Notes: generated by a model not told the origin, from the letters alone. A stretch of DNA of 64,000 nucleotides from Herbaspirillum robiniae (GCF_002213415.1 NZ_NJGU01000005.1:434001-498000); one strand, 5' to 3'; positions 26,785 to 37,981 are shown, counted from the first letter of the stretch. Numbers and translations: made by a program.

Positions 26785-29700
26785 TTAGAAGTAGCGTAAG
26801 TCTAACGTAAAAGGAAACTCGATAGACGCCCGCGACGGCTTGACATCGAACTTTCCCGGCGTGTGGTTGAGGCGGAAATAGCGCGCCAGGCGGCGGCTTT
26901 CCGCCTCGAAGGCATTGACCGGGAAGGTCTCGTAGTTGCGTCCGCCCGGATGCACGACGTGGTACTGGCAACCGCCCAGGCTGCGGCCGTTCCAGGTGTC
27001 CACCAGGTCGAAGGTCAGCGGCGAATCCACCGGGATGGTGGGATGCAGCGCCGATGGCGGCTGCCAGGCGCGGTAACGGATGCCGGCGACGAACTGGCCG
27101 ACGGTCCCGGTCGGCTGCAGCGGCACTGGCACGCCGTTGCAGGTCAGCACGTAGCGCTCGGAAGCCATGCCCGAGACCTTCACCTGCAGGCGCTCCAGCG
27201 ACGAGTCCACATAGCGCGCGGTGCCGCCGGCGCCGCTCTCCTCGCCCAGCACGTGCCAGGGTTCCAGCGCGGTGCGCAGTTCGATCTCCATGCCCTTGAC
27301 GGCATAGTCGCCGATCTTGGGGCAGCGGAACTCCATGTGCGGCGCGAACCACTCGGCCTTCATCGGATAGCCGGCCTCGTTCATGTCGTCGATGACATCG
27401 CGGAAATCCTGCTCGATGAAATGCGGCAGCAGGAAACGGTCGTGCAGTTCCGTGCCCCAGCGCACCAGCCGCGCCGGCTTGTACGGCGTTTTCCAGAAGC
27501 GCGCCACCAGGCCGCGCAGCAGCAACTGCTGGGTCAGGCTCATGCGCGCATGCGGCGGCATTTCGAAGGCGCGCAGCTCCAGCAGGCCCAGGCGGCCGGT
27601 GGCGCTGTCGGGCGAATACATCTTGTCGATGCAGAACTCGGCGCGGTGCGTGTTGCCGGTGACGTCGATGAGCAGGTTGCGCAACAGGCGGTCCACCAGC
27701 CAGGGCGGGCAGTCGCCGCGGGCCACCTGCTTGTCCATCTCGGTGAAGGCCAGCTCGATCTCGACCGTCGAGTCGTTGCGCGCCTCGTCGATGCGCGGCG
27801 CCTGCGAGGTCGGGCCGATGAACATGCCCGAGAACAGGTAGGACAGCGACGGATGGTTGTGCCAGTACGAGATCAGGCTGCGCAACAGGTCGGGCCGGCG
27901 CAGGAAGGGCGAATCGCCGGTGGTGATGCCGCCCAGCACCATGTGGTTGCCGCCGCCGGTGCCGGAATGGTGGCCGTCGAGCATGAACTTCTCGGTGGTC
28001 AGGCGCGAGGCGCGCGCGGCGTCGTACAGGTGGGTGGTCTGCTCGACCAGCTCGCCCCAGTTGTTGGCCGGCTGGATGTTGACTTCGATCACGCCGGGGT
28101 CGGGCGTGACGCTGAACTTGCGCAGGCGCGGATCGTTGGGCGGCTCGTAGCCTTCCAGCAGGACCGGCTGCTTGAGCTCTTCGGCCACGGCCTCGATGGC
28201 CGCGACCAGTTCCAGGTAGTGCTCCAGCTGCGCCAGCGGCGGCATGAACAGGTAGAACACGCCATTGCGCACTTCCGCCGACAGCGCCGTGCGGGTGATC
28301 CAGTTGGCGGATTCGAAGGCGCCCGGCGCCGGCTGCGCCGGCGCTGCGGAGGCGGCGTTGCCGGCCGCGGAAACAGCGGCCCGCGCGACGGCCGGCCCGG
28401 CGGGCGGCATGCCCGGACGCAGCCCCGGCTCCTGCGGGCCGCCGGACTGGCGACGGATCTCGCTGGCGCCCGGCAGCGGACGGAACAGCTGCGAAGGATC
28501 GGCCGGATGCACGGCCGGATATTCGCTGCCGCTTACCCAGGGCAGCGAATCCAGCGGCAGGCGATAGCCCAGCGGCGAATCGCCCGGGTAGAGATAGCAG
28601 CGCTCGCTGCGCAGGAACCAGGCGCCGCTCTGCCAGCCGCGGCCGTCGACACGGCGCGCCAGCGGCAGCACATGGCCGACCGCGCTTTGCAGCCCCTGGG
28701 TGAAGACGCGCATCAGGCGCTCGCGCTCCTGCTTGTCGTCCACACGCGAGTCGAACGGATCGACGTTGCCGGGCAGCCGGCGCTCGCGCCACATGTAGTA
28801 GAACACGTCTTCATAGGCCGGGAAGACGTTCTTGCCGTCCACCTGCAGGCGTTGCGCCACGCGGTGCAGGAAGTGGCTGGTGACGATCTTGTCGGTCACG
28901 TTGGGCCGGGTCTCGTCGCCGATCAGGGCCGGGTTCAGCCAGATCGGTTCGCCGTCGCGCCGCCAGTAGCAGTTCAGCGCCCAGCGCGGCAGCTGTTCGC
29001 CCGGATACCACTTGCCCTGGCCGAAGTGCGGCAGGCCCTGCGCGGCGTAGTTGTCGCGCATGCGGTGGTAGAGCTCGGCCGCCAGCGGTTTCTTGGTCGG
29101 GCCCATGGCGGCGGTGTTCCACTCGGGCTCGTCGGGATGATCCAGCGCGACGAAGGTCGGCTCGCCGCCCATGGTCAGGCGCACGTCGTTGGCCGCCAGG
29201 TCGACGTCGATGGCGTGGCCCAGCGCCTCGATCTCGCTCCATTGCTCTTCGGTGTAGGGCTTGGTCACGCGCGGCGCTTCCCAGATGCGCTTGACGCTCA
29301 TCAGGTGCTCGAACTCGACCTCGCAGGGATCGACCAGGCCCGACACCGGCGCGGCCGACGCCGGCTCGGGCGTGCACGACAGCGGGATATGCCCTTCGCC
29401 GGCGAACAGGCCCGAGGTCGGGTCGAGCCCGATCCAGCCGGCGCCGGGCAGGTAGACCTCGCACCAGGCGTGCAGGTCGGTGAAGTCGGCTTCCGGACCG
29501 GAGGGGCCGTCCAGCGATTTCTGGTCGGCGGTCAGCTGGATCAGGTAGCCGGAGACGAAGCGCGCGGCCAGCCCGAGGTGGCGCATCAGCTGCACCAGCA
29601 ACCAGGAAGAATCGCGGCAGGAGCCGGATTTCAGCTCAAGCGTCTGCTCCGGCGTCTGCACGCCGGGCTCCATGCGGATGGTGTAGTCGATGTGGTTGGC

Positions 29701-30156
29701 CAGGCGCTGGTTGAGGTCGACCAGGAAGTTGGCGCTGCCCATCTTCTCGCGCGGAATGCCGTCGAGGAATTTCTTGAACAGCGGCGACAGCGGCAACTTC
29801 TGCCGATAAGGCAGAAGTTCGTTTTTCAGCTCATCTGCGTAATCGAACGGGAATTGTTCGGCATAAGGTTCGAGGAAAAAGTCGAAAGGATTGATGACCG
29901 ACATCTCGGCCACCAGGTCGACCTCGATCTTGAATTCGGTGGTCTTTTCCGGGAATACCAGGCGCGCCAGGTAGTTGGCTTCGGGATCCTGCTGCCAGTT
30001 GATGAAATGCGGCTCGGGCAGGATGCGCAGCGAATAGCTCAGGATGCGGGTGCGGCTGTGGGGGGCCGGGCGCAGGCGAACCACTTGCGGTCCCAGGTTG
30101 ATGGCACGGTCATACTTGTACGAAGTGACATGGTTCAACGCCACGTGAATTGACAT
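26785..30156 (-). CDS. Large transglutaminase-DUF2126 protein
   Basis: A 1,123-residue cytoplasmic protein. The N-terminal 300 residues form a transglutaminase: Cys180 in [13 protein letters not shown], His229 in [12 protein letters not shown] and Asp245 in WIGLDPTSG. From about 310 to the C-terminus is DUF2126 ([20 protein letters not shown] ... [20 protein letters not shown] ... [20 protein letters not shown]), interrupted near 560-610 by an Ala/Pro-rich linker. DUF2126 has sequence features reminiscent of glutamine-synthetase-type ligases, but I cannot prove that here. It is first in locus A, starting 160 bases beyond the phaZ stop and ending 114 bases before the fusion gene. Confidence 0.92.
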   Translation of the reverse strand: MSIHVALNHVTSYKYDRAINLGPQVVRLRPAPHSRTRILSYSLRILPEPHFINWQQDPEANYLARLVFPEKTTEFKIEVDLVAEMSVINPFDFFLEPYAEQFPFDYADELKNELLPYRQKLPLSPLFKKFLDGIPREKMGSANFLVDLNQRLANHIDYTIRMEPGVQTPEQTLELKSGSCRDSSWLLVQLMRHLGLAARFVSGYLIQLTADQKSLDGPSGPEADFTDLHAWCEVYLPGAGWIGLDPTSGLFAGEGHIPLSCTPEPASAAPVSGLVDPCEVEFEHLMSVKRIWEAPRVTKPYTEEQWSEIEALGHAIDVDLAANDVRLTMGGEPTFVALDHPDEPEWNTAAMGPTKKPLAAELYHRMRDNYAAQGLPHFGQGKWYPGEQLPRWALNCYWRRDGEPIWLNPALIGDETRPNVTDKIVTSHFLHRVAQRLQVDGKNVFPAYEDVFYYMWRERRLPGNVDPFDSRVDDKQERERLMRVFTQGLQSAVGHVLPLARRVDGRGWQSGAWFLRSERCYLYPGDSPLGYRLPLDSLPWVSGSEYPAVHPADPSQLFRPLPGASEIRRQSGGPQEPGLRPGMPPAGPAVARAAVSAAGNAASAAPAQPAPGAFESANWITRTALSAEVRNGVFYLFMPPLAQLEHYLELVAAIEAVAEELKQPVLLEGYEPPNDPRLRKFSVTPDPGVIEVNIQPANNWGELVEQTTHLYDAARASRLTTEKFMLDGHHSGTGGGNHMVLGGITTGDSPFLRRPDLLRSLISYWHNHPSLSYLFSGMFIGPTSQAPRIDEARNDSTVEIELAFTEMDKQVARGDCPPWLVDRLLRNLLIDVTGNTHRAEFCIDKMYSPDSATGRLGLLELRAFEMPPHARMSLTQQLLLRGLVARFWKTPYKPARLVRWGTELHDRFLLPHFIEQDFRDVIDDMNEAGYPMKAEWFAPHMEFRCPKIGDYAVKGMEIELRTALEPWHVLGEESGAGGTARYVDSSLERLQVKVSGMASERYVLTCNGVPVPLQPTGTVGQFVAGIRYRAWQPPSALHPTIPVDSPLTFDLVDTWNGRSLGGCQYHVVHPGGRNYETFPVNAFEAESRRLARYFRLNHTPGKFDVKPSRASIEFPFTLDLRYF

Positions 30157-30316
30157 GTAGATCCTTTACGACGAGCAAATGGTTGAAGTGCTGACTGCCT
30201 TGTCGGACATACCTGCTCCGCTGCCGGGACTCCGGCCCGGCCGGAGAGACAGTCATACCGGATTATTCTTACCGCCTCGTTACCCGTTCCCTGCGGCGGC
30301 GGCCGTGACCGCGCGC

Positions 30317-31543
30317 CTACCTGTGGTGCATATTAATGAAATCCCGCAGGCGCGGATAGATTTCGTTCTCCCAGCGGCGACCGTTGAACACGCCGTAGTG
30401 CCCCACCGCCGTCTGAACATGGTGCAGCCGCATGTAGGGCCGGATGCCGCTGCACATTTCCTGTGCAGCGACGGTCTGGCCGACGGCGCAGATGTCGTCC
30501 TTCTCCCCTTCGATGGTAAACAGCGCGGTGCGCCTGATGACTTGCGGCTTGACCTCGCGCCCGTGGTATTGCAGCTTGCCCAGCGGCAGCGCATGCTCCT
30601 GGAAGACGGTGCGCACGGTTTCCAGGTAAAACTCCGCGGGCAGATCCGACATGGCGAAGTACTCTTCATAGAAGGTCTTGATCTGCAAGGCTTTTTCGTC
30701 TTCGCCGTCGATCAGGTGATGGTAGAGGTTGCGGAAGGCGTCGACATGGCGGTTCAGGTTCATGTTCATGAACGCAGCCAGCTGCATGAACCCGGGATAG
30801 ACGCGCCGTCCGGCGCCCTGGTGGCGGCCGGGCACGGTGCCGATCATGTTCTTTTCGAACCACTCGATGGGCTTGCTCTTGGCCAGCGCGTTGACGGTGG
30901 TGGGATTGACGCGGGTGTCGAGCGGCCCGGCCATGAGCGTCATGGTGCGCGGCTGGGCGTCATTGCCGTCCTCGGCCATGACCGCCGCCGCCGTGAGCGC
31001 CGCCACGGTCGGCTGGCAGACGGCCAGCAGGTGCGCGCCCGGACCGAGCACGCCCAGAAAGGAGATGACGTGGGAAACGTATTCATCCAGGCCGAACTTG
31101 CCGTGCTCCAGCGAAATGTCGCGCGCGTTGTGCCAGTCGGTGATGTAGACGTCGTGATGGCGCAGCAGGGTCTTGACGGTGCCGCGCAGCAAGGTGGCGA
31201 AGTGGCCGGACATCGGCGCCACCACCAGCACCCTGGGCTGGCCTTCGGATGTTTCCTTGCGAAAACGCAGCAGGCTGCAAAAAGGCGTGGTCGCCACCAC
31301 TTCCTCATGCACCGCAATCGTGCGTCCGCCGTCCTCGACGGTCCCGATCTCGAAATCCGGCCGGGCGTGGGTCAGCTGGGTGCGCGCAAAAACCTCGCAG
31401 GCCGAGGCCAGCTTGCGCATGAAGGGGTTGGCCGGCAAACCCGGCCATTCGTACCCGAAGACGGGCGCCATCATCCTGGCGGATGCCCGCAGCGGGTCGG
31501 TGGCGTCGGCGTAATTCTGGTAGAGCTGATAGGTATTGATCAT
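30317..31543 (-). CDS. phaZ: Intracellular polyhydroxyalkanoate depolymerase
   Basis: A 408-residue alpha/beta hydrolase that mobilises stored polyhydroxybutyrate. The start MINTYQLYQNYADATDPLRA is the standard N-terminus, which is why I trim the longer frame. The nucleophile is a cysteine, Cys176 in HLLAVCQPTVAAL, as in the intracellular depolymerases of Ralstonia, rather than the serine of secreted enzymes. The C-terminal GHYGVFNGRRWENEIYPRLR carries the catalytic His. No signal peptide. Same strand as locus A downstream, but probably a separate unit, since the gap to it is 160 bases. Function well supported by family. Confidence 0.95.
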   Translation of the reverse strand: MINTYQLYQNYADATDPLRASARMMAPVFGYEWPGLPANPFMRKLASACEVFARTQLTHARPDFEIGTVEDGGRTIAVHEEVVATTPFCSLLRFRKETSEGQPRVLVVAPMSGHFATLLRGTVKTLLRHHDVYITDWHNARDISLEHGKFGLDEYVSHVISFLGVLGPGAHLLAVCQPTVAALTAAAVMAEDGNDAQPRTMTLMAGPLDTRVNPTTVNALAKSKPIEWFEKNMIGTVPGRHQGAGRRVYPGFMQLAAFMNMNLNRHVDAFRNLYHHLIDGEDEKALQIKTFYEEYFAMSDLPAEFYLETVRTVFQEHALPLGKLQYHGREVKPQVIRRTALFTIEGEKDDICAVGQTVAAQEMCSGIRPYMRLHHVQTAVGHYGVFNGRRWENEIYPRLRDFINMHHR

Positions 31544-31885
31544 GAGGACGCCGCCCTTTTCGTTCTGTCTCTTTTGTCTGATCGCTCGCCTTGGGTGCGA
31601 TGCAATATGCATGCCACGGAAGACGCGCGGCAGGCGCGGCTTTGGCCGCAATACGGCCAATCCGTCGCCGCGTCTTTTTGTCGACGCCGGCGACCGACAA
31701 AGCGATGGGCTGGCACGCGCTTTGCAAGCGCATATCGCAGGCGATTGCATATTGACCGCCCTCTTCCCTCCCGAATGAGCAGACGCGGGAGGAAAGCCGT
31801 GACGATGCCGTGGTTCGCCTTTGCCGGCGCGCGACGGCGACGTGCTCAAAGTCAACATCCGCAAGAAAACAGATAAGGGACTGAC
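31544..31885. other. Divergent intergenic region phaZ / GST
   Basis: This 342-base region lies between divergent phaZ and the glutathione transferase and should contain both promoters. A small hairpin (GCGCTT-TGC-AAGCGC, near 31718) is visible. I could not identify an operator and saw no supported gene. Confidence 0.45.
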
Positions 31886-32542
31886 ATGCCTAAGACGACT
31901 TTGCGCATCACCAGCAAGAACTACTCCTCATGGTCCCTGCGCGGCTGGCTGCTGGCCAAGTTCGCGGGCCTGTCCTTCGAGGAAGACATCGTGCCGCCGG
32001 ACGACCCGACAGCGCGCGCGGAGATCCTGCTGTTGTCTTCCTCCATCCTGGTGCCCAGCCTCAAACATGGCGACGTGCTGGTGTGGGACACGCTGGCCAT
32101 TGCCGAATACCTCAACGAAATCCGCCCGTCGGCCAAGCTGCTCCCGGCCGACCAGGCGGCGCGCGCGCACTGCCGGTCGGTGTGCGGTGAAATGCACTCC
32201 GGCTTTTCCGCCCTGCGCGCGGCGCTGCCGATGAACCTCAAGGGCCACTTCCCCAACTTCAAGGTGTGGTCGCGCGCCGAGGCCGACATCCACCGCATCA
32301 CCACCATCTGGAAGGAATGCCTGGCCAAGTACGGCGGCCCGTTCCTGTTCGGCGAGCAGCGCACCATGGCCGACGCGATGTATGCGCCGGTGGTGACGCG
32401 CTTCATGACCTACGACGTCAAGCTCGATCCGATCTGCACCGCGTACGGCAAGCGCATCATGGCCATGCCCGAGATGCAGCAATGGATCACGGCGGCCAGG
32501 AAGGAGCCGGAAGACATTGATGAGCTGGACGTAGAGTTTTAG
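31886..32542 (+). CDS. Glutathione S-transferase family protein
   Basis: A 218-residue soluble protein with a thioredoxin-like N-terminal half (TTLRITSKNYSSWSLRGWLL, with Ser in the catalytic region) and VPSLKHGDVLVWDTLAIAEY, the glutathione-binding cis-Pro and Asp-Ser/Thr-type element. The C-terminal half is all-helical (FGEQRTMADAMYAPVVTRFM). The NYSSWSLRGW signature marks the common betaproteobacterial subgroup of unknown substrate. It is divergent from phaZ, with a cupin gene 100 bases downstream. A detoxification or thiol-transfer role is inferred from fold only. Confidence 0.9.
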   Translation: MPKTTLRITSKNYSSWSLRGWLLAKFAGLSFEEDIVPPDDPTARAEILLLSSSILVPSLKHGDVLVWDTLAIAEYLNEIRPSAKLLPADQAARAHCRSVCGEMHSGFSALRAALPMNLKGHFPNFKVWSRAEADIHRITTIWKECLAKYGGPFLFGEQRTMADAMYAPVVTRFMTYDVKLDPICTAYGKRIMAMPEMQQWITAARKEPEDIDELDVEF

Positions 32543-32642
32543 AACGTATCGGGCTTGTCTTTCAGCGATGCGTTCGGGCGCGGCCGGCGGCCGCGTCTTT
32601 TGTCGCAGTCCAATGCGGGACGCCGCAGAAAGGATGGTCGTG

Positions 32643-33080
32643 ATGAACACCGTAGCTGAAAGCGCATTGACGAAGAACACGTTCTCGCATGTAGGCGAGG
32701 GCGAAACGCCCTGGGAATCCGGCGGCCTGCGCGACTTCTTCCTGTACCGCGACCTCGGCATCGCCGCGGCCACGGGCGGACAGGTGGTGGCGCAACTGGT
32801 GAAGGCCAACATGCCGCCCGAGGAAGGCACCGGCTGGCACCGGCACGAAGCCAGCTTCCACATCGTCATCATGTTGAAGGGCTGGGCGCGCTTCATGTAC
32901 GAAGACCAGGTGACGCTGGTGAAGGCCGGCGACTGCGTGCACCAGCGCCCGGGCATCGTGCATTTCCTGTTCGACTATTCGCCGGACATGGAATATCTGG
33001 AGATCGTCAGCCCGGCCGATTTCACGACCATCGACATGCCGGCGCCGTGCGCGGTACCGGCGCCGACACCCTGGAGCTGA
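32643..33080 (+). CDS. Small cupin-domain protein
   Basis: A 145-residue single-domain cupin. Motif 1 is GTGWHRHEASFHIVIMLKGW, with metal-binding His residues. Motif 2 is KAGDCVHQRPGIVHFLFDYS. The ATG at 32643 has a well-placed AAAGGA ribosome site; starts further upstream in the frame do not. Such proteins bind a divalent metal and may act as sensors or small dioxygenases or isomerases. Neither the neighbours nor the sequence identifies a substrate, so the specific role is unknown. Confidence 0.82.
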   Translation: MNTVAESALTKNTFSHVGEGETPWESGGLRDFFLYRDLGIAAATGGQVVAQLVKANMPPEEGTGWHRHEASFHIVIMLKGWARFMYEDQVTLVKAGDCVHQRPGIVHFLFDYSPDMEYLEIVSPADFTTIDMPAPCAVPAPTPWS

Positions 33081-33349
33081 GCCGGAGCCGACAAGCGTTC
33101 CGGCGCGATTTCCCGCCTCGCCGGCGGGATGCGCGCCGGGGTTTTCAACATCGCCGCAAACAGAGAAAAAGACTGCAAGATCGGATCAAAATCATGAAAA
33201 TTTCCACTGTCCAAAACCATATCGCTCTGATAGTCTTATTCCGCGCACCCTAGCAAGCACGCGCATTTGCAGCAGATCTCCACGCCTCATTTGTCGTCAA
33301 ATTCAACCTAGAAAAGTTCCTGCCCACTACAGGAAAACGAATCAAATTT

Positions 33350-34777
33350 ATGGCACATTTTTTCGATGAGATGTATTCGGGAAGCGCTGCAAGCGACAAC
33401 CCGCAAGTGCGCCAGCACTACGCCGAATTCGCCAGCTGGCTGGCGTCGCAATCGGCGGAAACCATCGCCCGCAAACGTGCCGAGTCCGACCTGATCTTCC
33501 GCCGCGTCGGCATCACCTTCGCGGTCTACGGCAACGATGCGGGCACCGAGCGCCTGATCCCCTTCGACATCATCCCGCGCATCATCCACAAGGCCGAATG
33601 GGCCAAGCTGGAAGCCGGCCTGGTGCAGCGCGTCAGAACGCTCAACATGTTCATCCACGACATCTACCACGAGCAGAAGATCGTCAAGGCCGGCATCATC
33701 CCGGCCGAGCAGATCTTCAAGAACGCCCAGTACCGCCGCGAAATGCAGGACGTCAACGTGGTCAACGACATCTACGCGCACATCGCCGGCGTGGACATCG
33801 TGCGCGCCGGCGAAGGCGAGTTCTACGTCCTGGAAGACAACCTGCGCGTGCCCTCGGGCGTGTCCTACATGCTCGAGAACCGCAAGATGATGATGCGGCT
33901 CTTCCCCGACCTCTTCACGCGCCACAAGATCGCGCCGGTGGCCCACTACCCCGACCTGCTGCTGGACAACCTGCGCTCGGTGGCGCCGGCCGGCGTGACC
34001 GATCCGGTGGTGGTGGTGATGACGCCGGGCATGTACAACTCGGCCTATTTCGAACACGCCTTCCTGGCCCAGCAGATGGGCGTGGAGCTGGTCGAGGGCC
34101 AGGACCTGTTCGTCAAGGACAACGTGGTCTACATGCGCACCACGCGCGGCCCCAAGCGGGTCGACGTGATCTACCGCCGCATCGACGACGACTTCCTCGA
34201 TCCGCTGGCCTTCCGTCCCGATTCCGCGCTGGGCGTGCCCGGCCTGCTGCAGGCCTATCGCGCCGGCAAGGTGACGCTGACCAACGCCATCGGCACCGGC
34301 GTGGCCGACGACAAGTCGATCTATCCGTATGTGCCGGACATGGTGAAGTTCTACCTCTCGGAAGAACCCATCCTCAACAACGTGCCGACCTACCAGTGCC
34401 GCAAGAAGGAAGACCTCGACTACACGCTGGCCAACCTGGAGAAACTGGTCGTCAAGGAAGTGCACGGCGCCGGCGGCTACGGCATGCTGGTCGGCCCGGC
34501 GTCGACCAAACAGGAGATCGAGGATTTCCGCGCCCGCGTCATCGCCAAGCCCGACGGCTACATCGCCCAGCCCACGCTGGCGCTGTCGGTCTGCCCGACC
34601 TATGTCGAAGCCGGCATCGCGCCGCGCCACCTGGACCTGCGCCCGTTCGTGCTGTCTGGAAAAAGCGTGACGATGGTCAAGGGCGGCCTCACGCGCGTGG
34701 CGCTCAAGGAAGGCTCGCTGGTGGTGAACTCGTCGCAGGGCGGCGGCACCAAGGACACCTGGATTCTGGAGAAATAA
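33350..34777 (+). CDS. Circularly permuted ATP-grasp ligase-like protein
   Basis: A 475-residue cytoplasmic protein, first gene of locus B. It shows the permuted ATP-grasp type 2 pattern: GITFAVYGNDAGTERLIPFD, VLEDNLRVPSGVSYMLENRK, MTPGMYNSAYFEHAFLAQQM and YRRIDDDFLDPLAFRPDSAL. The nucleotide loop LVVKEVHGAGGYGMLVG (Lys369) is intact, and the end is QGGGTKDTWILEK. Proteins of this family are predicted to join amino acids or peptides using ATP. The alpha-E gene follows 3 bases later. Unlike its fused paralogue in locus A, it keeps the binding residues, so it is the better candidate for an active ligase. No product is known. Confidence 0.93.
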   Translation: MAHFFDEMYSGSAASDNPQVRQHYAEFASWLASQSAETIARKRAESDLIFRRVGITFAVYGNDAGTERLIPFDIIPRIIHKAEWAKLEAGLVQRVRTLNMFIHDIYHEQKIVKAGIIPAEQIFKNAQYRREMQDVNVVNDIYAHIAGVDIVRAGEGEFYVLEDNLRVPSGVSYMLENRKMMMRLFPDLFTRHKIAPVAHYPDLLLDNLRSVAPAGVTDPVVVVMTPGMYNSAYFEHAFLAQQMGVELVEGQDLFVKDNVVYMRTTRGPKRVDVIYRRIDDDFLDPLAFRPDSALGVPGLLQAYRAGKVTLTNAIGTGVADDKSIYPYVPDMVKFYLSEEPILNNVPTYQCRKKEDLDYTLANLEKLVVKEVHGAGGYGMLVGPASTKQEIEDFRARVIAKPDGYIAQPTLALSVCPTYVEAGIAPRHLDLRPFVLSGKSVTMVKGGLTRVALKEGSLVVNSSQGGGTKDTWILEK

Positions 34778-34780
34778 ACG

Positions 34781-35767
34781 ATGCTCAGCCGTACCGCCGA
34801 TCACCTGTTCTGGATGGCCCGCTACACCGAGCGCGCCGAAAACACCGCCCGCATGCTCGACGTGCATGTGCAGACCGCGCTGCTGCCGCAATCGACCGAC
34901 GACGCCGAACAAGGCTGGCGCGCCCTGCTCGGCATTTCCGAGCTGACCTGGGGTTACCAGCAGAAGTACGACAAGCTCACCGAGAAGGATGTGATCGACT
35001 TCATGGTGCGCGATCCCAACAACCCGTCATCGATTGCCTCCTGCCTGCGCCAGGCGCGCGAGAACGCGCGTGCGGTGCGCGGCGCGCTGACCACGGAGGC
35101 CTGGGAAATCCAGAACGCCACCTGGATCAAGATGCAGTCCTACCTGCAGACCAATGCGCTGGAGCAGAATCCCAGCGATTTCTTCGAATGGGTCAAGCAC
35201 CGCTCGCACCTCTCGCGCGGCGTCACCATCGGCACCATGCTGAAGGACGAGGCGTTCCACTTCATCCGCCTGGGCACTTTCCTGGAGCGCGCGGACAACA
35301 CCGCGCGCATCATCGACGTCAAGTTCCACGGCGCCCAGGAAGCGCAGTCGCAAAAGCAGAACGGTCAGTCGCAATCGCAGTCCAGCCAGGAAGACAGCGG
35401 CCAGATCGACTTCTACTACTGGGCCGCGATCCTGCGCTCGGTGTCGGGCTTCGAGATCTACCGCAAGGTCTACCGCGACGTCATCACGCCCGAGCGCGTG
35501 GCCGAGCTCTTGATCCTGCGCGCCGACATGCCGCGTTCTCTGCTGGCCTGCATGGGCCACGTGCTGTCGAACCTGAAGAACGTGCACAACGACGTCTCGG
35601 CCGACACCGAACGCTTTGCCGGCAAGCTGCATGCCGACCTCAAGTTCGCGCGCATCGAGGAAATCCTGGACGCCGGCCTGCACGATTACCTGACGGTATT
35701 CTTGGAGCGCATCTTCGAACTGGGCAATCGCATCAGCAAGGATTTTCTTGTTCCTTTGGCAGCATGA
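34781..35767 (+). CDS. Alpha-E domain protein
   Basis: A 328-residue, almost entirely helical protein starting MLSRTADHLFWMARYTERAE, the standard alpha-E signature with repeated ER/RAENTAR motifs (also LGTFLERADNTARIIDVKFH). A Gln/Ser-rich insert lies near residues 190-205. Alpha-E proteins accompany permuted ATP-grasp proteins and are thought to be partners in peptide synthesis or modification; no enzymatic activity is proven. It lies 3 bases after the ATP-grasp gene and is surely co-transcribed and probably coupled. A strong hairpin separates it from the Anbu gene. Confidence 0.92.
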   Translation: MLSRTADHLFWMARYTERAENTARMLDVHVQTALLPQSTDDAEQGWRALLGISELTWGYQQKYDKLTEKDVIDFMVRDPNNPSSIASCLRQARENARAVRGALTTEAWEIQNATWIKMQSYLQTNALEQNPSDFFEWVKHRSHLSRGVTIGTMLKDEAFHFIRLGTFLERADNTARIIDVKFHGAQEAQSQKQNGQSQSQSSQEDSGQIDFYYWAAILRSVSGFEIYRKVYRDVITPERVAELLILRADMPRSLLACMGHVLSNLKNVHNDVSADTERFAGKLHADLKFARIEEILDAGLHDYLTVFLERIFELGNRISKDFLVPLAA

Positions 35768-35835
35768 ATATTCATTTATTCCGGCCTGGAGCCTAAGAAA
35801 ATTCTGAATTGCGCCGTTAATGTAGATACACGGCG

Positions 35836-35878
35836 ACAGTCGGCCCCGCCCGCAACTTTTGCCGGCGGGGCTTACTGT
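35836..35878 (+). other. Strong stem-loop between alpha-E and Anbu genes
   Basis: A 43-base inverted repeat: ACAGT, two unpaired bases, GCCCCGCC, GCAA, a CTT loop, then TTGC, GGCGGGGC, two bases and ACTGT. It has about 17 paired positions with single-base mismatches on each side. No long T-run follows directly, so it may be an RNA-processing or stability element or a partial terminator rather than a full terminator. Confidence 0.7.
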
Positions 35879-35910
35879 AAAATCCGGTTTTTACATTTTC
35901 AGATCACATC

Positions 35911-36789
35911 ATGACCTATTGCGTTGCCATGCGCCTGAATAGCGGCCTGGTATTCCTGTCCGATTCGCGAACCAATGCGGGCGTCGATCACATCGGCACT
36001 TTCCGCAAAATGAGTGTTTACGAGAATCCAGGTGATCGCGTCATGGTGCTGATGACTGCCGGCAATCTCTCGATCTCGCAATCGATCCGCCAGATGGTGA
36101 CCGAGCGCACCAACGCCGAAGGCCGCACCATCTGGACCGCCACCTCGATGTACGAAGCCGCCCAGATCCTGGGCGACGCCATTCGCGCGGTACACGACCG
36201 CGAAGCCGGCGAGCTGAGCAAGTTCGGCATCGACTTCAACGTCTCCATCATCTTCGGCGGCCAGATCAAGGGCGAGCGCTGCCGCCTGTTCCAGATGTAT
36301 TCGGCCGGCAACTTCATCGAGTCGCACGACGAGAACACCTATTTCCAGATCGGCGAAGCCAAGTACGGCAAGCCCATCATCGACCGCGTCGTCACTCCGC
36401 AGACCACGCTGGACGAGGCCGCCAAGTGCGCGCTGATCTCCATGGACTCGACCCTGAAGTCCAACATCTCGGTCGGCCTGCCGCTGGACCTGCTGGTCTA
36501 CGACAGCGAAGACCTGGCGGTGACCCGCTTCGTCACCATCGACGAGCAGAACCAGTACTTCCAGATGATCCGCCGCAGCTGGGGTTCGCAACTCAAGCGC
36601 GTGTTCGAGGCGATCGACGACCCGGTCTGGGATGCGGCGCCGGAGGCCACGCTCAACGTGCTGTCGTCCCAGTCCGACCATAGCGAGCCGGTGCGCGTGC
36701 CGCCGCCGTCGGGTGTGGCGCGCAATATCCAGGCCGTGCCGCGCCAGATCCTGGCCCACCAGGACGGCGACTCGGAACAGGCCAGCTGA
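35911..36789 (+). CDS. Proteasome-type hydrolase (Anbu)
   Basis: A 292-residue protein of the Anbu (ancestral beta subunit) family of Ntn hydrolases. Removal of Met1 would expose Thr2 (MTYCVAMRLNSGLVFLSDSR), the nucleophile. SDSRTNAGVDHIGTFRKM supplies the conserved Asp and Lys of the active site. It runs about 40-50 residues longer than a bare Anbu core because of a polar C-terminal tail. The family habitually sits with permuted ATP-grasp, alpha-E and transglutaminase genes, as here, although this locus has no transglutaminase of its own. It is likely to process the product or a modified protein; no substrate is known. Confidence 0.93.
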   Translation: MTYCVAMRLNSGLVFLSDSRTNAGVDHIGTFRKMSVYENPGDRVMVLMTAGNLSISQSIRQMVTERTNAEGRTIWTATSMYEAAQILGDAIRAVHDREAGELSKFGIDFNVSIIFGGQIKGERCRLFQMYSAGNFIESHDENTYFQIGEAKYGKPIIDRVVTPQTTLDEAAKCALISMDSTLKSNISVGLPLDLLVYDSEDLAVTRFVTIDEQNQYFQMIRRSWGSQLKRVFEAIDDPVWDAAPEATLNVLSSQSDHSEPVRVPPPSGVARNIQAVPRQILAHQDGDSEQAS

Positions 36790-36856
36790 ACGGCTGCAGT
36801 CCGACGCATTCCGGCGCATCATTCCGGCGCACCACCCCAGGTTTCACCGGGGCAAT

Positions 36857-36890
36857 AAAAAATGGCTGCAATCGCTTGCAGCCATTTTTG
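36857..36890. terminator. Bidirectional intrinsic terminator (Anbu / purM)
   Basis: A 14-bp perfect stem (AAAAATGGCTGCAA / TTGCAGCCATTTTT) with a TCGC loop and A/T tracts on both sides. It lies between the convergent Anbu and purM genes and can terminate both. Confidence 0.92.
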
Positions 36891-36937
36891 TTTCCCTTCA
36901 ACAACGCAACGCCGGCATCCCGGCGTGCACTGTTGTT

Positions 36938-37981
<1,044 letters not shown>

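Noticed and set aside
26863..30153. Plus-strand open frame of about 1,096 codons opposite the transglutaminase-DUF2126 gene
   Set aside because: Antisense shadow of a very GC-rich gene: the translation is dominated by Arg, His, Gln, Val and Ala with no motif, while the opposite strand has a complete domain architecture.
33112..33128. CCCGCC/GGCGGG hairpin after the cupin gene
   Set aside because: Lacks a following T-run, and such short GC inverted repeats are expected by chance in this composition.
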